Origin: Brachionus koreanus
Lineage: Eukaryota > Rotifera > Eurotatoria > Ploima > Brachionidae
Length of the DNA stretch: 64,000 bases
Direction: 5' to 3'
Assembly (NCBI GenBank): GCA_016987375.1
Contig: PJRA01000048.1
Coordinates: 2,715,695-2,779,694, forward strand
Shown: in pieces, positions 39,172 to 50,190 of the stretch
Numbering within the stretch: the first letter of the stretch is position 1
Layout: each line of letters begins with the position of its first letter
Position numbers and translations under genes: made by a program
Notes under the pieces: generated by a model
Databases searched by the model: none
The model's input: the letters and a program-made list of their open reading frames with translations, nothing else
What the model was told of the DNA's origin: nothing

Positions 39172-39391
39172 GGAAAATTCTGAAATTTTGGTACCGTAAC
39201 GTCATTATTGGAAAAAAGCCCTATCAAAAACAAGACCAACTCGTGTAATATGTCTAGCTGACTGTAAAAATGAGTATAAATTAAGAAGAATACAAGATTG
39301 GTTTAAAAATTTTAATAGTGGTGATGACGAACAACCAGTTTAATCAGCCGTGAAAAAAGGACGCTCTGATAAAAAGATGATGCTATGTATT
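39172..39391 (+). pseudogene. Mariner-like transposase, N-terminal relic (copy 2)
   Basis: A frame with two stops reads ENSEILVP(stop)RHYWKKALSK…LRRIQDWFKNFNSGDD…KKGRSDKK. It resembles the N-terminal DNA-binding part of mariner transposases, with the typical WFxxFxSGD motif. The DNA start (GAAAATTCTGAAATTTT) and the layout match the relic at 26731, so both derive from one family. Inactive. Confidence 0.6.
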
Positions 39392-40585
39392 TGATGAAAT
39401 TTCCAAAGGCTAATACGCTTTGAGTTGGTTCGCACTATAAAGAATTCTAGTTTATATGTTTAAAATTAGTAAATTTTTTTTCTTTTATTGTTAAATAAGA
39501 AAAATAAAAAAATATTTAACTCAACCTAATATATGAACCAAATTTCAATTAGATACTTAATAGTTTTTGTTTATTACTATTAAAGATATTTGATTAGGTA
39601 AGCTTTTTCGAATATTTTATTGAAAGCAAAATTAAAATTAAATTTAAGAAATTAATTTTTGAAAATAATCTTTAACTCTAAAATGGGTATTGAGGATGAT
39701 TGTCACATCTTAAAAGATATAATTAAATTAAATTAATTTTTTTGTTAACTGTAATGTTATTACAATCCTAAAACTCAAAACCTTTTTTAGCATCTATCCA
39801 TATATTATCTGGAAAAAAAAAATTTATTTGATTCTATGAACAATATTTTAATGATTTTTCACAGTAATTTATTTTTGCTAAATTTTTCAGCTTCTTTGGA
39901 CCTCTTAAATGACATTTTTGAAATCCTTTATTAATTAAAACTCCAAAATTTTTAAATTTTAAATTTTATTTTTAAAATTTGAAACAGCAAATTGAAATAT
40001 CTTAAGCGTTAAAGTTAAATTTTTTAGCGCAAAAATATTAATTTACAATTTCGGATATTTTCCCTGTTCAGTTCCTAATTTTCATGACCAATTTTACGCA
40101 ATTTGCTTCAATCCGAAATCACTAATGCGAATCTGAACGAAAAAAACTTGCACCACGATTTTTCAGATCATAATTGGTTACGCCTAAAAGAACAATATAT
40201 TGCAAGGGACACCAAAGAAAGACAAATTTACCAAAGACAAAGAAGAAGAGCCAGAAACAAAAATAATTCTGACAGACGCTAAACTATCAGACCTTCTTAT
40301 TCATTTAATAATTTATTTCAATTTTAAAAAATATATTTATATATAAAGTAATTCACAGACAAAGTACTATAAACAATTTTGTCATTTATATATATTCAAT
40401 AAACTATACTAAACTAAACTAAACTTATGAAACTGATCGAATACAAAAAATTTTTTTAACATTTTAAAATTTTAAGCAGAATTCTCTTACTTTCTATTTC
40501 AGTGCCTATGGAAAAAATTCACAAAAAAATATTTGTGATAAAATCATGTTTTGAGTTCTAAGATTATTTTAACTAAATTTAAAAA
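39392..40585. other. Spacer left of the aldo-keto reductases
   Basis: AT-rich, with the probable LINE 3' end at 40120-40424 annotated separately. No gene seen in the rest. Confidence 0.4.
40084..40424 (+). mobile_element. Possible non-LTR retrotransposon 3' end
   Basis: A short frame ends in a basic tail (LRLKEQYIARDTKERQIYQR, then RQRRRARNKNN, stop at about 40283). It is followed by an AT-rich stretch that ends in a pentanucleotide repeat TAAACTA/CTAAA at 40401-40424. A basic C-terminus followed by a simple-repeat tail is typical of a LINE 3' end, but no reverse-transcriptase motif is present, so the call is tentative. Confidence 0.3.
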
Positions 40586-41740
40586 TTAAATATACTCGTC
40601 AAAACTATAATATCTAAATTTTTCTTTGATACTTTTAAACTTGACCATGTCTTCATCACTCAAGTTAAAATCAAATATTCTACTATTTTCTTCGATACGA
40701 TCTGGATTAACACTTTTAGGAATAACAACAATATTTCTTTGTATTAGCCATCTGAGAATAATTTGACCAGCAGTTCTATTATACTTTTTAGCCAATTCCA
40801 ATATTACTGGATTGTCTAGAACTTTAGGATCTTCTGGTTTTGACCTTGATGGAAACAATCAATGATTGATTTTTTAAAACTTATTGTAATTAAATTTTAT
40901 TAAATCGGAATTACCAAGAACGATCTGGAGCTCCAAATGGTGCATATGCCACAACAACTATTCCGTTTTTTATACAAAAATCAACTAACTCATCATTTTG
41001 TAAAAAAGGATGAATTTCAAATTGATTACATACTGGCTTTATTTCACAATTATCAAGAACATCTTGGAGCTGTTTAATATTAAAATTGCTAACTCCAATA
41101 CTTTTGATTTTTCCTTTTTTAACAAGATCTTCCATTGCTTTATAAGTCTCTAAATAATGAATATTCGATGGAATAACTTTTCCATTAGCATCTTCAGGAT
41201 AAAATCCTTCATTTTCCTTAAAATTAATTATTAAAATTTGCATTATATTTTTTTTCAATATACTTTAAAACCCATCGGCCAATGAATGAGATAAAGATCT
41301 AAATAGTCCAAACCAAGACGATTTAACGTAGAATCAAGGCAAACCGGAACATTTTCTTTTGAAAAAAATGTACACCAACATTTTGATGTAATGAAAATAT
41401 CTTCACGCTTCAAGCTTCCTTGTGATTCATTAATTGCTTCGCGAATTCCTTTACCTACTGGTTGTTCATTATAATAAACAGGAGCACTATCAATATGTCT
41501 GTATCCACATCTAAAGGCTAATTTCACTGCTTCTATTAAAACTTCTTCATTTTCTTCCTAATAAAATTACAATTTTTATTCAATAAAGCTATAATTTTTG
41601 TAAACTTTGTAGGTTCCCAATCCCAAAACTGGAATATCGTGACCATTGTTAAATTTCTTTCTCTGAGTGAACATTGTTCGTATTAGATTTGCTTTTTTTA
41701 AATAGATTCTATTAATTTGAAAAATTTTATTCATAAGCAT
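40586..41740 (-). CDS. Aldo-keto reductase (AKR1 family), copy 1
   Basis: Four exons, 41606-41740, 41264-41557, 40915-41216 and 40586-40844, give 329 residues from the first ATG, or 327 from the ATG two codons on. A third Met just before TQRKKFNNGHDIPVLGLGTYK would give the usual length, so the extra ~22 residues could be a mitochondrial-type presequence. AKRs reduce aldehydes and ketones with NADPH in a TIM barrel. The catalytic tetrad is present: Asp68, Tyr73, Lys104 and His137 (HIDSAPVYYNE, ITSKCW, LIHWPMGF). The cofactor region IGVSNFN and the C-terminal VIPKSVNPDRIEEN are intact. The nearest paralogue is the next gene upstream on the same strand; copy 1 has one more intron, after GFK. 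Confidence 0.93.
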
Positions 41741-42329
41741 TTTGCCTAAATATTTTTATTTTTAAAAATGAAATTCAATTTTCTAGAAAAAGCAAATCTG
41801 TATTTACTTACAACTAAACTATATCTAATACATATTATTTTATTTTCGATAGAAACACATAAAAAGATAATAAAGCATAAATAAAAAAGGGACACTTGAA
41901 AATTTTGAATTTAATTTAAGAGAAAGACACATAATCAATTTAGTAAAAAAAAAATTACATAAATAAATTTTTTTTTAATTTATAACTCTTAAAAGGACCA
42001 GCTTTTCGCTTTCAGATTCATTTTGGCCTTTTTGAGAAATGTTTTGACTTTTAATAAACCAAGATAAAAAATTATTTTAAGAACATTCAATTACCTAATT
42101 AAATCTTGAGAAAGGAAAGCTATTTGACATAATCATTTAAAACAAAGTGAAGGGACTGCAAAACGCTTCAGGATATAGCTTCTTTATCAAAAACATTTAT
42201 ACATGATGCTTGATCCTAAGAGGATTAAAAAGTGTTCAAAATAGGATATTCGAAAATATTTGAAGAAAAAAAAATTTATAAATAAGTTTTCTGAAAATAA
42301 CTTATTTAAAAATTGGCCTTAGGCTTTTA

Positions 42330-42424
42330 TAGTGGGGCGTCTACATGTGCAACTATTTGGAGAGTCGAGTCTCCCACAGCATGTATACTATTACAACTAC
42401 TACTACTACTTCTACTAAACTAAA
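42330..42424 (+). mobile_element. Probable LINE 3' tail with hairpin and (ACT)n
   Basis: A GC-richer stretch contains a perfect 5-bp stem GGAGA/TCTCC inside a larger weak stem, then a trinucleotide repeat (CTA)n at about 42396-42420. A 3' hairpin plus microsatellite tail is the pattern of CR1/L2-like non-LTR retrotransposons. No coding part is left. Confidence 0.4.
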
Positions 42425-42610
42425 TAAAAAAATAACTATAAACAGTCGCCAAATAAAAGAAGAGTTAATTTGGATGAGGATATAATCACTATATCGGACG
42501 GTATAAGTACAACTTCAATAACAAGGAAAAATTTTTTACAAGGAATCTGACACTAGAAAAATAAAGGCTGATAATCCGAGTGCGTATAATAGAAAAAAAT
42601 TAAAAAATTT

Positions 42611-43073
42611 TATTTTAAAAACAAAAATACTGAAGTTAGGATTAAATTTTAATTATCAATTAGAAAATTAATAAAAAGAATAAATTTTTACTTATTTCTA
42701 AAATATCAAATTTAAAATTTGAAGAAACAATTTCTTTTTAAAAGAAATTCCAATCATCATCTCATCAGATCCTCTATAAGCTAATGCTTTTTCTAGTAAG
42801 CAGACTAGGGGGAAAGGAAAATCTATTTGTTTTTTTTGTAGTTTTCGAACCCTGGTTATAACATGTCCCTTTATCTTTTCAGGATAATTTATAGGCACAC
42901 AAAGGTGCAACTGAGAATCTGACTTGGGATGTAATGGAATGTTTATTTTCAAGTATCATTGTTTCAATTTAGTTAATATGTTTTCGATAATTATAAAATG
43001 GATAACACTTTTTATTTATTTTGTAATTGATGATTAAAATTTAATCCTAACTTCAGTATTTTTGTTTTTAAAT
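42611..43073. mobile_element. Fold-back element, about 463 bp
   Basis: Two near-perfect inverted repeats of about 48 bp (42611-42660 and 43026-43073) share AAAAACAAAAATACTGAAGT and TAGGATTAAATTTTAAT. Between them lies about 365 bp with a minus-strand frame of 84 codons (42698-42952; LHPKSDSQLHLCVPINYP…) that is clearly less AT-rich than its surroundings. It could be a non-autonomous DNA transposon carrying captured coding sequence. I do not recognise the peptide. Confidence 0.55.
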
Positions 43074-43525
43074 TGGATAAAATTACATAAGCTTTGTTCT
43101 ATTTAAAAGAATTGCAATGAAAATAAAAACTATATTAAGAGATTTTTTATTATTTCTCATTGAAAAATTCTTGCTGAGACCACGCATCATTCAACTTTCT
43201 ATATTTTTTTTATCTCTTCAAAATATTCCACTAGGTATTAAAAAATGTTCAACAGTTTTTATTTCCTGTCTTTTGACCAGCTAATCATAATAATAAATTT
43301 TGTGACTTATTCAATCTAGTCAGCGCCAGTTTTTAATAAAGAAAATTTTAATTTTTTTAAAATTTTATTAACTAAAATAATTTGCTATTACTAATTTAAT
43401 CTTTAGTGATAATCTTCATTCAACATTACACTATCTCATTCAGTTAAATGGATAAAATTGATGGTTATCAGCCCTAAAAAATTTAAAATTCTTTTAGTTG
43501 ATTTTTTAAATAAAGTTTTTTTTTC

Positions 43526-44571
43526 TTACACTTCAAATTTATAAAATCTAAATTGCTCTTTGAAATTTTTAAATTCAGCCACATCTTCAGAACTCAAAGT
43601 AAAATCAAAAAGTTTACTATTCTCTTCAATACGCGATGGGTTAACACTTTTTGGGATTACAACCACGTTTCTCTGCAATAACCATCTAAGAATGATTTGA
43701 GCAGGCGTTTTTTGGTACTTTTTGGCTAAATTTAATACAATAGGATGTTGTAGAGGAACAGGATCTTCAGTTTTTAGCCTTGAAAATAAAAAACAACTAT
43801 TTATCATTTTTAGAAAAAAATTTTGTAAATTTATACCAAGCTCGATCCGGAGCCCCTAATGGAGCATAAGCTACTACAACAATATTGTTTTTTTGGCAAA
43901 ATTCAATTAGTTCTGAATTTTGGAATAATGGATTGACTTCAAACTGATTACAAACTGGTTTGATTTCACTTTTTGACAAAACATCTTCCAATTGTTTTAT
44001 ATTAAAATTGCTTACACCGATGCTCTTTGTTTTTCCATTTCGAACGCATTCTTCCATAGCTTTGTAAGTATCTAAATAATGAACATCAGATGGAATCATT
44101 TTTCCATTCTCCCCTAACGGATAATCACCAGCATCCTCTTTGAAACCCATTGGCCAATGCATCAAATACAAATCTAAATATTCAAGACCAAGTCTTTCCA
44201 AAATTTGATCCAAACACAAGTGAACTTTTTCTCTCGAATGATAAGTATTCCAACATTTAGATGTAATGAAAAAGTCTTCTCGTTTTAGAGCTCCATTTGA
44301 CTCGGCAATCGTATCTCGAATGGCTTTGCCAATGTGTTGCTCATTGAAATAGATGTGAGCGCAATCAAAGTGACGGTATCCACATTTAATAGCTGCTTTT
44401 ACTGCATCAACTAAGACATCTTCTTTTTCCTCCTGAAATTTATAAAAATTAATAAAATTTAAATAAAATTTTTCAATTAAATTTTTATTTATTTTTTACC
44501 TTGTAAGTACCTAAACCAAGAGTAGGTATTTCAAGTCCGTTCGAAAATTTAACATTGTAGATTGAAGTCAT
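43526..44571 (-). CDS. Aldo-keto reductase (AKR1 family), copy 2
   Basis: Three exons, 44500-44571, 43837-44432 and 43526-43778, give 306 residues. This is a cytosolic-type NADPH-dependent carbonyl reductase. The tetrad Asp47, Tyr52, Lys83 and His116 is intact (HFDCAHIYFNE, ITSKCW, LMHWPMGF). IGVSNFNIKQLEDVL, VVVAYAPLGAPDRAW and VVVIPKSVNPSRIEEN follow. It is a close tandem paralogue of the gene at 40586-41740, same strand, and shares the first and last intron positions but lacks the middle intron. Its start is 348 bp from the divergent catalase gene. Confidence 0.95.
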
Positions 44572-44918
44572 TTTTTTTCAAGTTTTTTTTTTTTGTTTTT
44601 CCAAATTCTAACAAAGAAAATTTTAAATCACACCGATTTAACTAAATTTTCAATTATCTAATGTTAGATTAGATTAAAAAGTATATGAAATTTTTAATTA
44701 TTATCATTTAAAAATTTGAAAGCAAATCTAAAGTGTCTGAATTATGAAAATTTATTACTTTTTTACACCCAATATTAAGCGATAAAAGAATTTACCTCGA
44801 ACCTTGCTAAAAAATGATCAAATTTTTTGACATCGACCGAATTTTTTAGTTAATAAACGCAATAGCAATTAAGCTTAGAATAATAACATTTTACTTACTT
44901 AGATAGAATAAAAATAAA
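44572..44918. promoter_or_regulatory. Shared divergent promoter, AKR copy 2 / catalase
   Basis: The 347 bp between the two ATG codons must contain both promoters and both 5' UTRs, unless one gene has an unseen 5' exon. It is AT-rich. No specific antioxidant-response element could be identified by eye. Confidence 0.5.
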
Positions 44919-46646
44919 ATGTCTGATAACAAAGCAGCTGATCAGTTGTGCGAATATGCGAAGAAAATGAGAAATCAAAGTGAGCTCTTGACAACTGGGC
45001 ATGGTCAACCAGTTGGCGATAAGCTTAATTCATTAACAGTTGGTCAAAGAGGTCCAATTTTGTTACAGGACGTAGCTTTATTGGACGAAATGGCGCACTT
45101 TGATCGTGAAAGAATTCCAGAAAGAGTTGTGCATGCCAAAGGTGCAGGAGCTTTTGGATACTTTGAAGTCACTCATGATATCTCAAAATATACTAAAGCG
45201 GCTGTATTTGATAAAATTGGAAAGCGCACTCCGATTGTATTTTTAATTAAAGTTTTTTGTGGAAAATATAATTTTTTTTTAATAAGGCAATTCGTTTTTC
45301 TACTGTTGGTGGTGAGTCAGGTTCAGCAGATACAGCGAGAGATCCTCGAGGCTTTGCAGTGAAATTCTATACCGAACATGGAATATGGGATCTTGTCGGT
45401 AACAATACACCAATATTTTTTATTCGAGATCCTATATTGGTAAAATATTTTAATCTTTTTTTTCCATTTTATTTTGTCCTAAAATGTTTTTAGTTTCCTT
45501 CTTTTATTCACACACAAAAAAGAAATCCTGTCACTCATCTAAAGGATGCGAATATGTTTTGGGATTTTATTACTTTAAGACCAGAAACAAGTCATCAAGT
45601 TTCATTTTTATTCTCAGATAGAGGCACTCCAGATGGTTACAGGTACATGAATGGATATGGATCTCACACATTTAAGTTAGTAAACTCAAATGGAAATCCT
45701 GTTTACTGTAAATTTCATTTTAAGGTAAAATAAAAACAGTCAAGCATTTTTTAAATAATACTTTTTAATATATTTGATAGTTTTCTAAAGTTAAATTTTC
45801 ACTATTAAATTTTTTTTAAAGACTGATCAAGGAATAAAAAATTTATCTTCTGAGCGTGCTTCTCAATTAGCTGGTGAAAATCCAGATCATGCTACACAAG
45901 ATTTGTATAATGCTATTTCAAGTGGAAATTTTCCATCATGGACACTATACATTCAAGTAATGGGTTTTGAAGAAGCTGAAAAATGTAAATTCAATCCATT
46001 TGATTTGACTAAAATTTGGCCTCATGGTGATTATCCATTAATTCCAGTTGGAAGACTTGTTTTGAACAGAAATCCAACAAACTATTTTGCCGAAGTCGAG
46101 CAAATAGCATTCGCTCCTTCTCATTTGATTCCAGGTATCGAGCCATCTCCTGATAAAATGTTACAAGGAAGATTGTTTAGTTATGCGGATACTCATAGAC
46201 ATCGACTAGGAGCAAACTATCTACAAATTCCAGTCAATTGCCCTTTTAAAGTACGCAATTATCAACGTGATGGTCCCCAATGCGTCAATGATAACCAAGA
46301 TGGCGCTCCAAATTATTATCCTAATTCTTTTTCTGGACCAGAACATAACTCAAAACATCTCGAATCAGCTTGTCCTGTGAGTGGTGATATCAAGCGTTAT
46401 GATTCTGGAAACGAGGATAATTTTAGTCAAGTTGGAGTTTTTTGGGAAAAAGTATTAAATGAACAAGAAAAGCAAAGATTGATTGAAAATATATCGGGTC
46501 ATTTAGTAAATGCCGCTGATTTTATTCAAGAAAGAGCTGTCACTAATTTTGGCAAATGTCATCCTGAATATGGTCATAGATTAAAAGAAGCTCTAAACAA
46601 ATTGAAAAATAAACAAACGATTTCAATGAGAAAATCTAATCTTTAA
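44919..46646 (+). CDS. CAT: Catalase
   Basis: Four exons, 44919-45236, 45287-45439, 45494-45724 and 45822-46646, give 508 residues. Catalase is a heme enzyme that dismutates hydrogen peroxide, mainly in peroxisomes. The catalytic His72 is in [12 protein letters not shown], Asn145 in [14 protein letters not shown], and the proximal heme ligand Tyr355 in [15 protein letters not shown]. The numbering is offset by three from human His75/Asn148/Tyr358, so the frame is complete. NADPH-binding family segments are present. The last four residues KSNL resemble the vertebrate catalase targeting tetrapeptide KANL, so peroxisomal import is likely. Introns are 50, 54 and 97 nt. Confidence 0.97.
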
Positions 46647-47226
46647 AAGATATGCATATTAGAAAATTTGCTATTTGAAATATGATTTAAAATAGTATTT
46701 ATTAATATTTTATTCAAACTATCTAAATGTATTTCTAGTTAAATTAAATTTAATAGTTGAAAAAAGAACTTGGAGTTAAATTTTATTTCCAATTTTTGAA
46801 TTCATAAAATAAAAATTTAAATAATAATTTTTCAGAGCTAATACAATGTAAAAAGTTAAAGGCAAATTGAAGTTTATGATCAAATTAAAATGATCATCCT
46901 CAAGAGTTTGATTGAAAAAAGTTTTTAAAATATTTATGAGCAAGAAATTTATTGCAGAAGCATATTTTTGTGTGCAAATTTCTGCAAACGATATCTGAAT
47001 GCAGAATTATGCAAAATAATAATAGATATTAATTAATAGATAAATTTGTTTTTACATGGAAGTTAATTTATTTATTTAAAGTTTAAGTCCCATGGACAAA
47101 TTGAAGTATGAAAAAGTAAAAAATTATAATCAAATTAAAGTCTTTTTTACAATTATTAATTTAACTAGATGAGTTTATACCTAAGAGAAAAGATTTAGTA
47201 GAAAGATATATTAAAATAAGACACAA
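46647..47226. other. Catalase 3' flank
   Basis: AT-rich 3' UTR and spacer. No gene seen. Confidence 0.4.
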
Positions 47227-48520
47227 TTATATATAAAAATCTATCTTAAGCAGATCATTTAATAAATAAAAAAAATTATAGTAGGTTAGGCTTAATTCCA
47301 TATTTAATTTGATTTGGGAAACAATAAATTTCACTGAATCAGCTAGACCACGATTTTCCTCAATAAATAAATGATCAATTATTTCTAGAGAAGTCTTCGA
47401 ACTATAACCCAAAACATCAATATGAGTCTTTTTCTCCACATTATTAAGTTGTTTGCAAAAGGAGGTATTTTTCTGATCAAACTTTTCATAATTTCCGCGA
47501 AGGAAGGTCAAGGTATTCCAGCACACTAAGCTATTCTTTATTTGCTTTAAAAAGAATATCTTGTAAAACATTAACATTAATTTAAGGCAGAAATCAAAAT
47601 CAAGCAGAAAAATTCGATTAAAGCATAAAAAACACTTTTAAACGTCTTCATTTATGACATTCTCTTCCACTTCAACAACTTGCTTTTTATAATGATCAAC
47701 ATTGTATTCAAAGATAGAACATTTGTTTAAATTCCGGTGAGCAGATGTTGCTTTTGGTAACTTCTTGAAAAAATATTCAAGTTCCACCTCAGAAAAGGTT
47801 TCAATAAAAATTTATAAAAATAAATAATCAATTTTTTTGTTTTTATGTTTTATTTTCTATTTCTTAGTTATTTTATGTTTTGGTTTCCTATTTTTAAGGA
47901 TTCAAGATTAAAGATTTTATTTTATTTATGTTGTGTTTTTTTAGATTCACATTTTTTATGTTTTGTTAATGCTTATTCTGTTTAGATCTTTTAAACTATA
48001 ATCCATCATAGAATATTCTTTTTAATTTAATTTCAAAATATTTCAAGCGCACACTCAGCCTTTCTAGCCCTTGAATAATTTCAAAATATATTGAAAATTA
48101 ATTTTAGAAATGAGTTTGATTTTTAATTTAGGTTAATAGTTACATATTTAAATCAAATTTATAATCCAAATTTGAGTTTTAAACCTTTAATTGAAAAAGG
48201 ATAATAATTGATTTGAGAAATAAATCTAGCAATAGTTTTTTAAGTTTAGTTAATATAGATGCTGGCTCGCGAGAATAAATTGTTGGCACTATTGCGAAAT
48301 TTCGGAGGAACTTAAGGAAAAAGCTTTTATGGTAGGCAGCCTTCTTTGCTTTAAATTTTCAATTTTCTTGAATGTAAACACTAATCGCAAAATTTACATT
48401 CATAACATTAAAATTTTTTCGTAAATTGTTTCATTAAGTGTCACCATATTTCATCTGCACTTAGAAATTTTTCACCTGATACTTTGGTTTCTTGACATGC
48501 TGGACAAAAAATTATTCAAA
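47227..48520 (-). pseudogene. Decayed coding region of unknown family
   Basis: Three minus-strand pieces look coding in composition but are broken by stops and frame changes. They are about 48300-48520 (CPACQETKVSGEKFLSADEI, then CYECKFCD, a possible zinc-binding pattern), 47640-47820 (ETFSEVELEYFFKKLPKATS…), and 47227-47577, which is open for 116 codons (…WNTLTFLRGNYEKF…). I do not recognise the family. Their order on one strand suggests one former gene or transposon protein. Confidence 0.3.
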
Positions 48521-49250
48521 ACATCAAACATTAATATAATAAGTTATTTTAAAATAAGGCAAAAGTATAATACGGTTTAGTTTTTTATTAATTCTAATAA
48601 AATTGTTAATTCTAATAACTTAGATTAATTAAGATTAATTTTTCAAAATTAAAATAATATTTAAATTATTTTTTTTTAATGTTATTTCAAATATAACTTA
48701 CATTTTATTACATTTGTTACATTTTTTTTTCAAATTAACAAATTCACTCTTCAAATAAAGCTATTTTTGTATATTAAGAATATTTGATTGACTTAGTATG
48801 TCTATAATGATGGCTCAATTACTAATTTTTAAAATTTTTTTAAGCAACTGTAAACTGTTTAGAAAAATGATCATTTGAAATAATATCATTTTTAAAACAT
48901 TAAAAATTTTACAATTTATTTAAAATTTTTTTTTAATTTAAACATTTTACAAGATATAAAATTTCGTGCAATAAAGTTAATTTTTTTTTAGGTTTGACTC
49001 AGTCATTAGTCTGAGAAATATTAAATTAATTAAAATTTAATTATTTCATAAGAGGATTTTATTATATTTTTAAACATTAAAAAATATTAAATCCTCTTAA
49101 AGGGTAATCTTTTAAAATGAATTACGGATTAAAACTGAAAATCTTAATCAAATACGGTGCACTTATTGATTAAGATTTTTTTTTAAATTACTGATAAAAA
49201 TCAAAAAATAATTGAAAAATTTAAAATGATATATATATAAATTTAAAATT
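48521..49250. other. AT-rich spacer
   Basis: No gene seen; 3' flank of the unknown gene that ends at 49251. Confidence 0.4.
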
Positions 49251-50190
49251 TTACAGGTTAAAGTAACAATTTGATTTCCATGATTTATATGCTCCTAAGA
49301 GTTGATTTTTTTTATAATAATTTTGATTTGTTGTGTGTTCTCCTTTATATTTTTTGATTCCATCATAAATTTTCATAGCTTTTTCAAGTTGTTTCGAACA
49401 TGAATATTTCTTTTTATTAGATTCGGACATTAAAGTTTCCTTATTGTTTTTATTTTCATGTATTTTGATATTAGGTAGTTTAATTTCTTCTTTTTTCGGC
49501 AATTTTTTAAAAAATTCTGTCTTTGTCCGCTCTAAACTCTTGGTCAAATTGACATCCGTATTAATCGACAAAAGTTCGTAATATAGCATGTCCTCATATG
49601 TTTTTAACAAGGCATATTTACCATCCTCCGATAAGTTGCTTCCAAATTTAAATCCAATTTTGTTATAAATGTCATTATTTTCGTTATGCGTTCTAGCATT
49701 AATAATTTCTTGAGGCCAAATGCTTTCACTAAGTGGAGTAAAAGTGCGCGTATTTTGTTTTATGACATTTTCTAAATGATCTTCAAATGTTTCATTTTCT
49801 TCATCAACAAAATCATTCAATTCATCAAAAGGTGTTTCGATGCTTTTTATTCCCAATTCATCTAAATAAAGTTCTTCTTTTACAGAATCACCTAAAGAAT
49901 CATCACTAGTACTGTATCTTCTTTGATCAAATTTCAATTTTATATTGTTATTATGGTTATTATTTATTTTGACGCTTATTTTCTTGTGACTCGATGAAAG
50001 TGGAGGTAATTTATATATTTTTTTACTTGGTTTAACCAAACCTGATTTTTCTGGAACTTCATTTATTGATTGTAATGATCTTTCCGAATTTTTGCTTATG
50101 CTTTCATTCAGTGCATTCTTTGTTTTTTGTTTAAAATTTTTCATTTTCTTTCCATTAAAGTTTTTTTTCTTAGAAGTATCTAAAACTTTT
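49251..50190 (-). CDS. Hypothetical protein, partial (5' exon not found)
   Basis: A minus-strand frame of about 312 codons. At 50190 there is a good splice acceptor (TTTTTGTTTTAG) with incoming phase 2, so at least one upstream exon is expected but could not be found. The first internal ATG is at 50144. The sequence begins with a Lys-rich stretch (KKKNFNGKKMKNFKQKTKN). A proline/serine segment (KLPPLSSSHKKISVK), an acidic middle (FDELNDFVDEENETFEDHLE) and a more ordered part (SIWPQEIINART, IGFKFG, YALLKTYEDMLYYELLSIN) follow. The C-terminus is basic (EKAMKIYDGIKKYK, GAYKSWKSNCYFNL). No signal peptide, membrane segment or known domain was recognised. Codon use and length support a real gene; function is unknown. 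Confidence 0.6.

Larger units (their letters stand above)
41741..43525. other. Spacer between the two aldo-keto reductases
   Basis: About 1.8 kb holding a probable LINE 3' tail (42330-42424) and a fold-back element (42611-43073), both annotated separately. Otherwise AT-rich. Confidence 0.45.
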
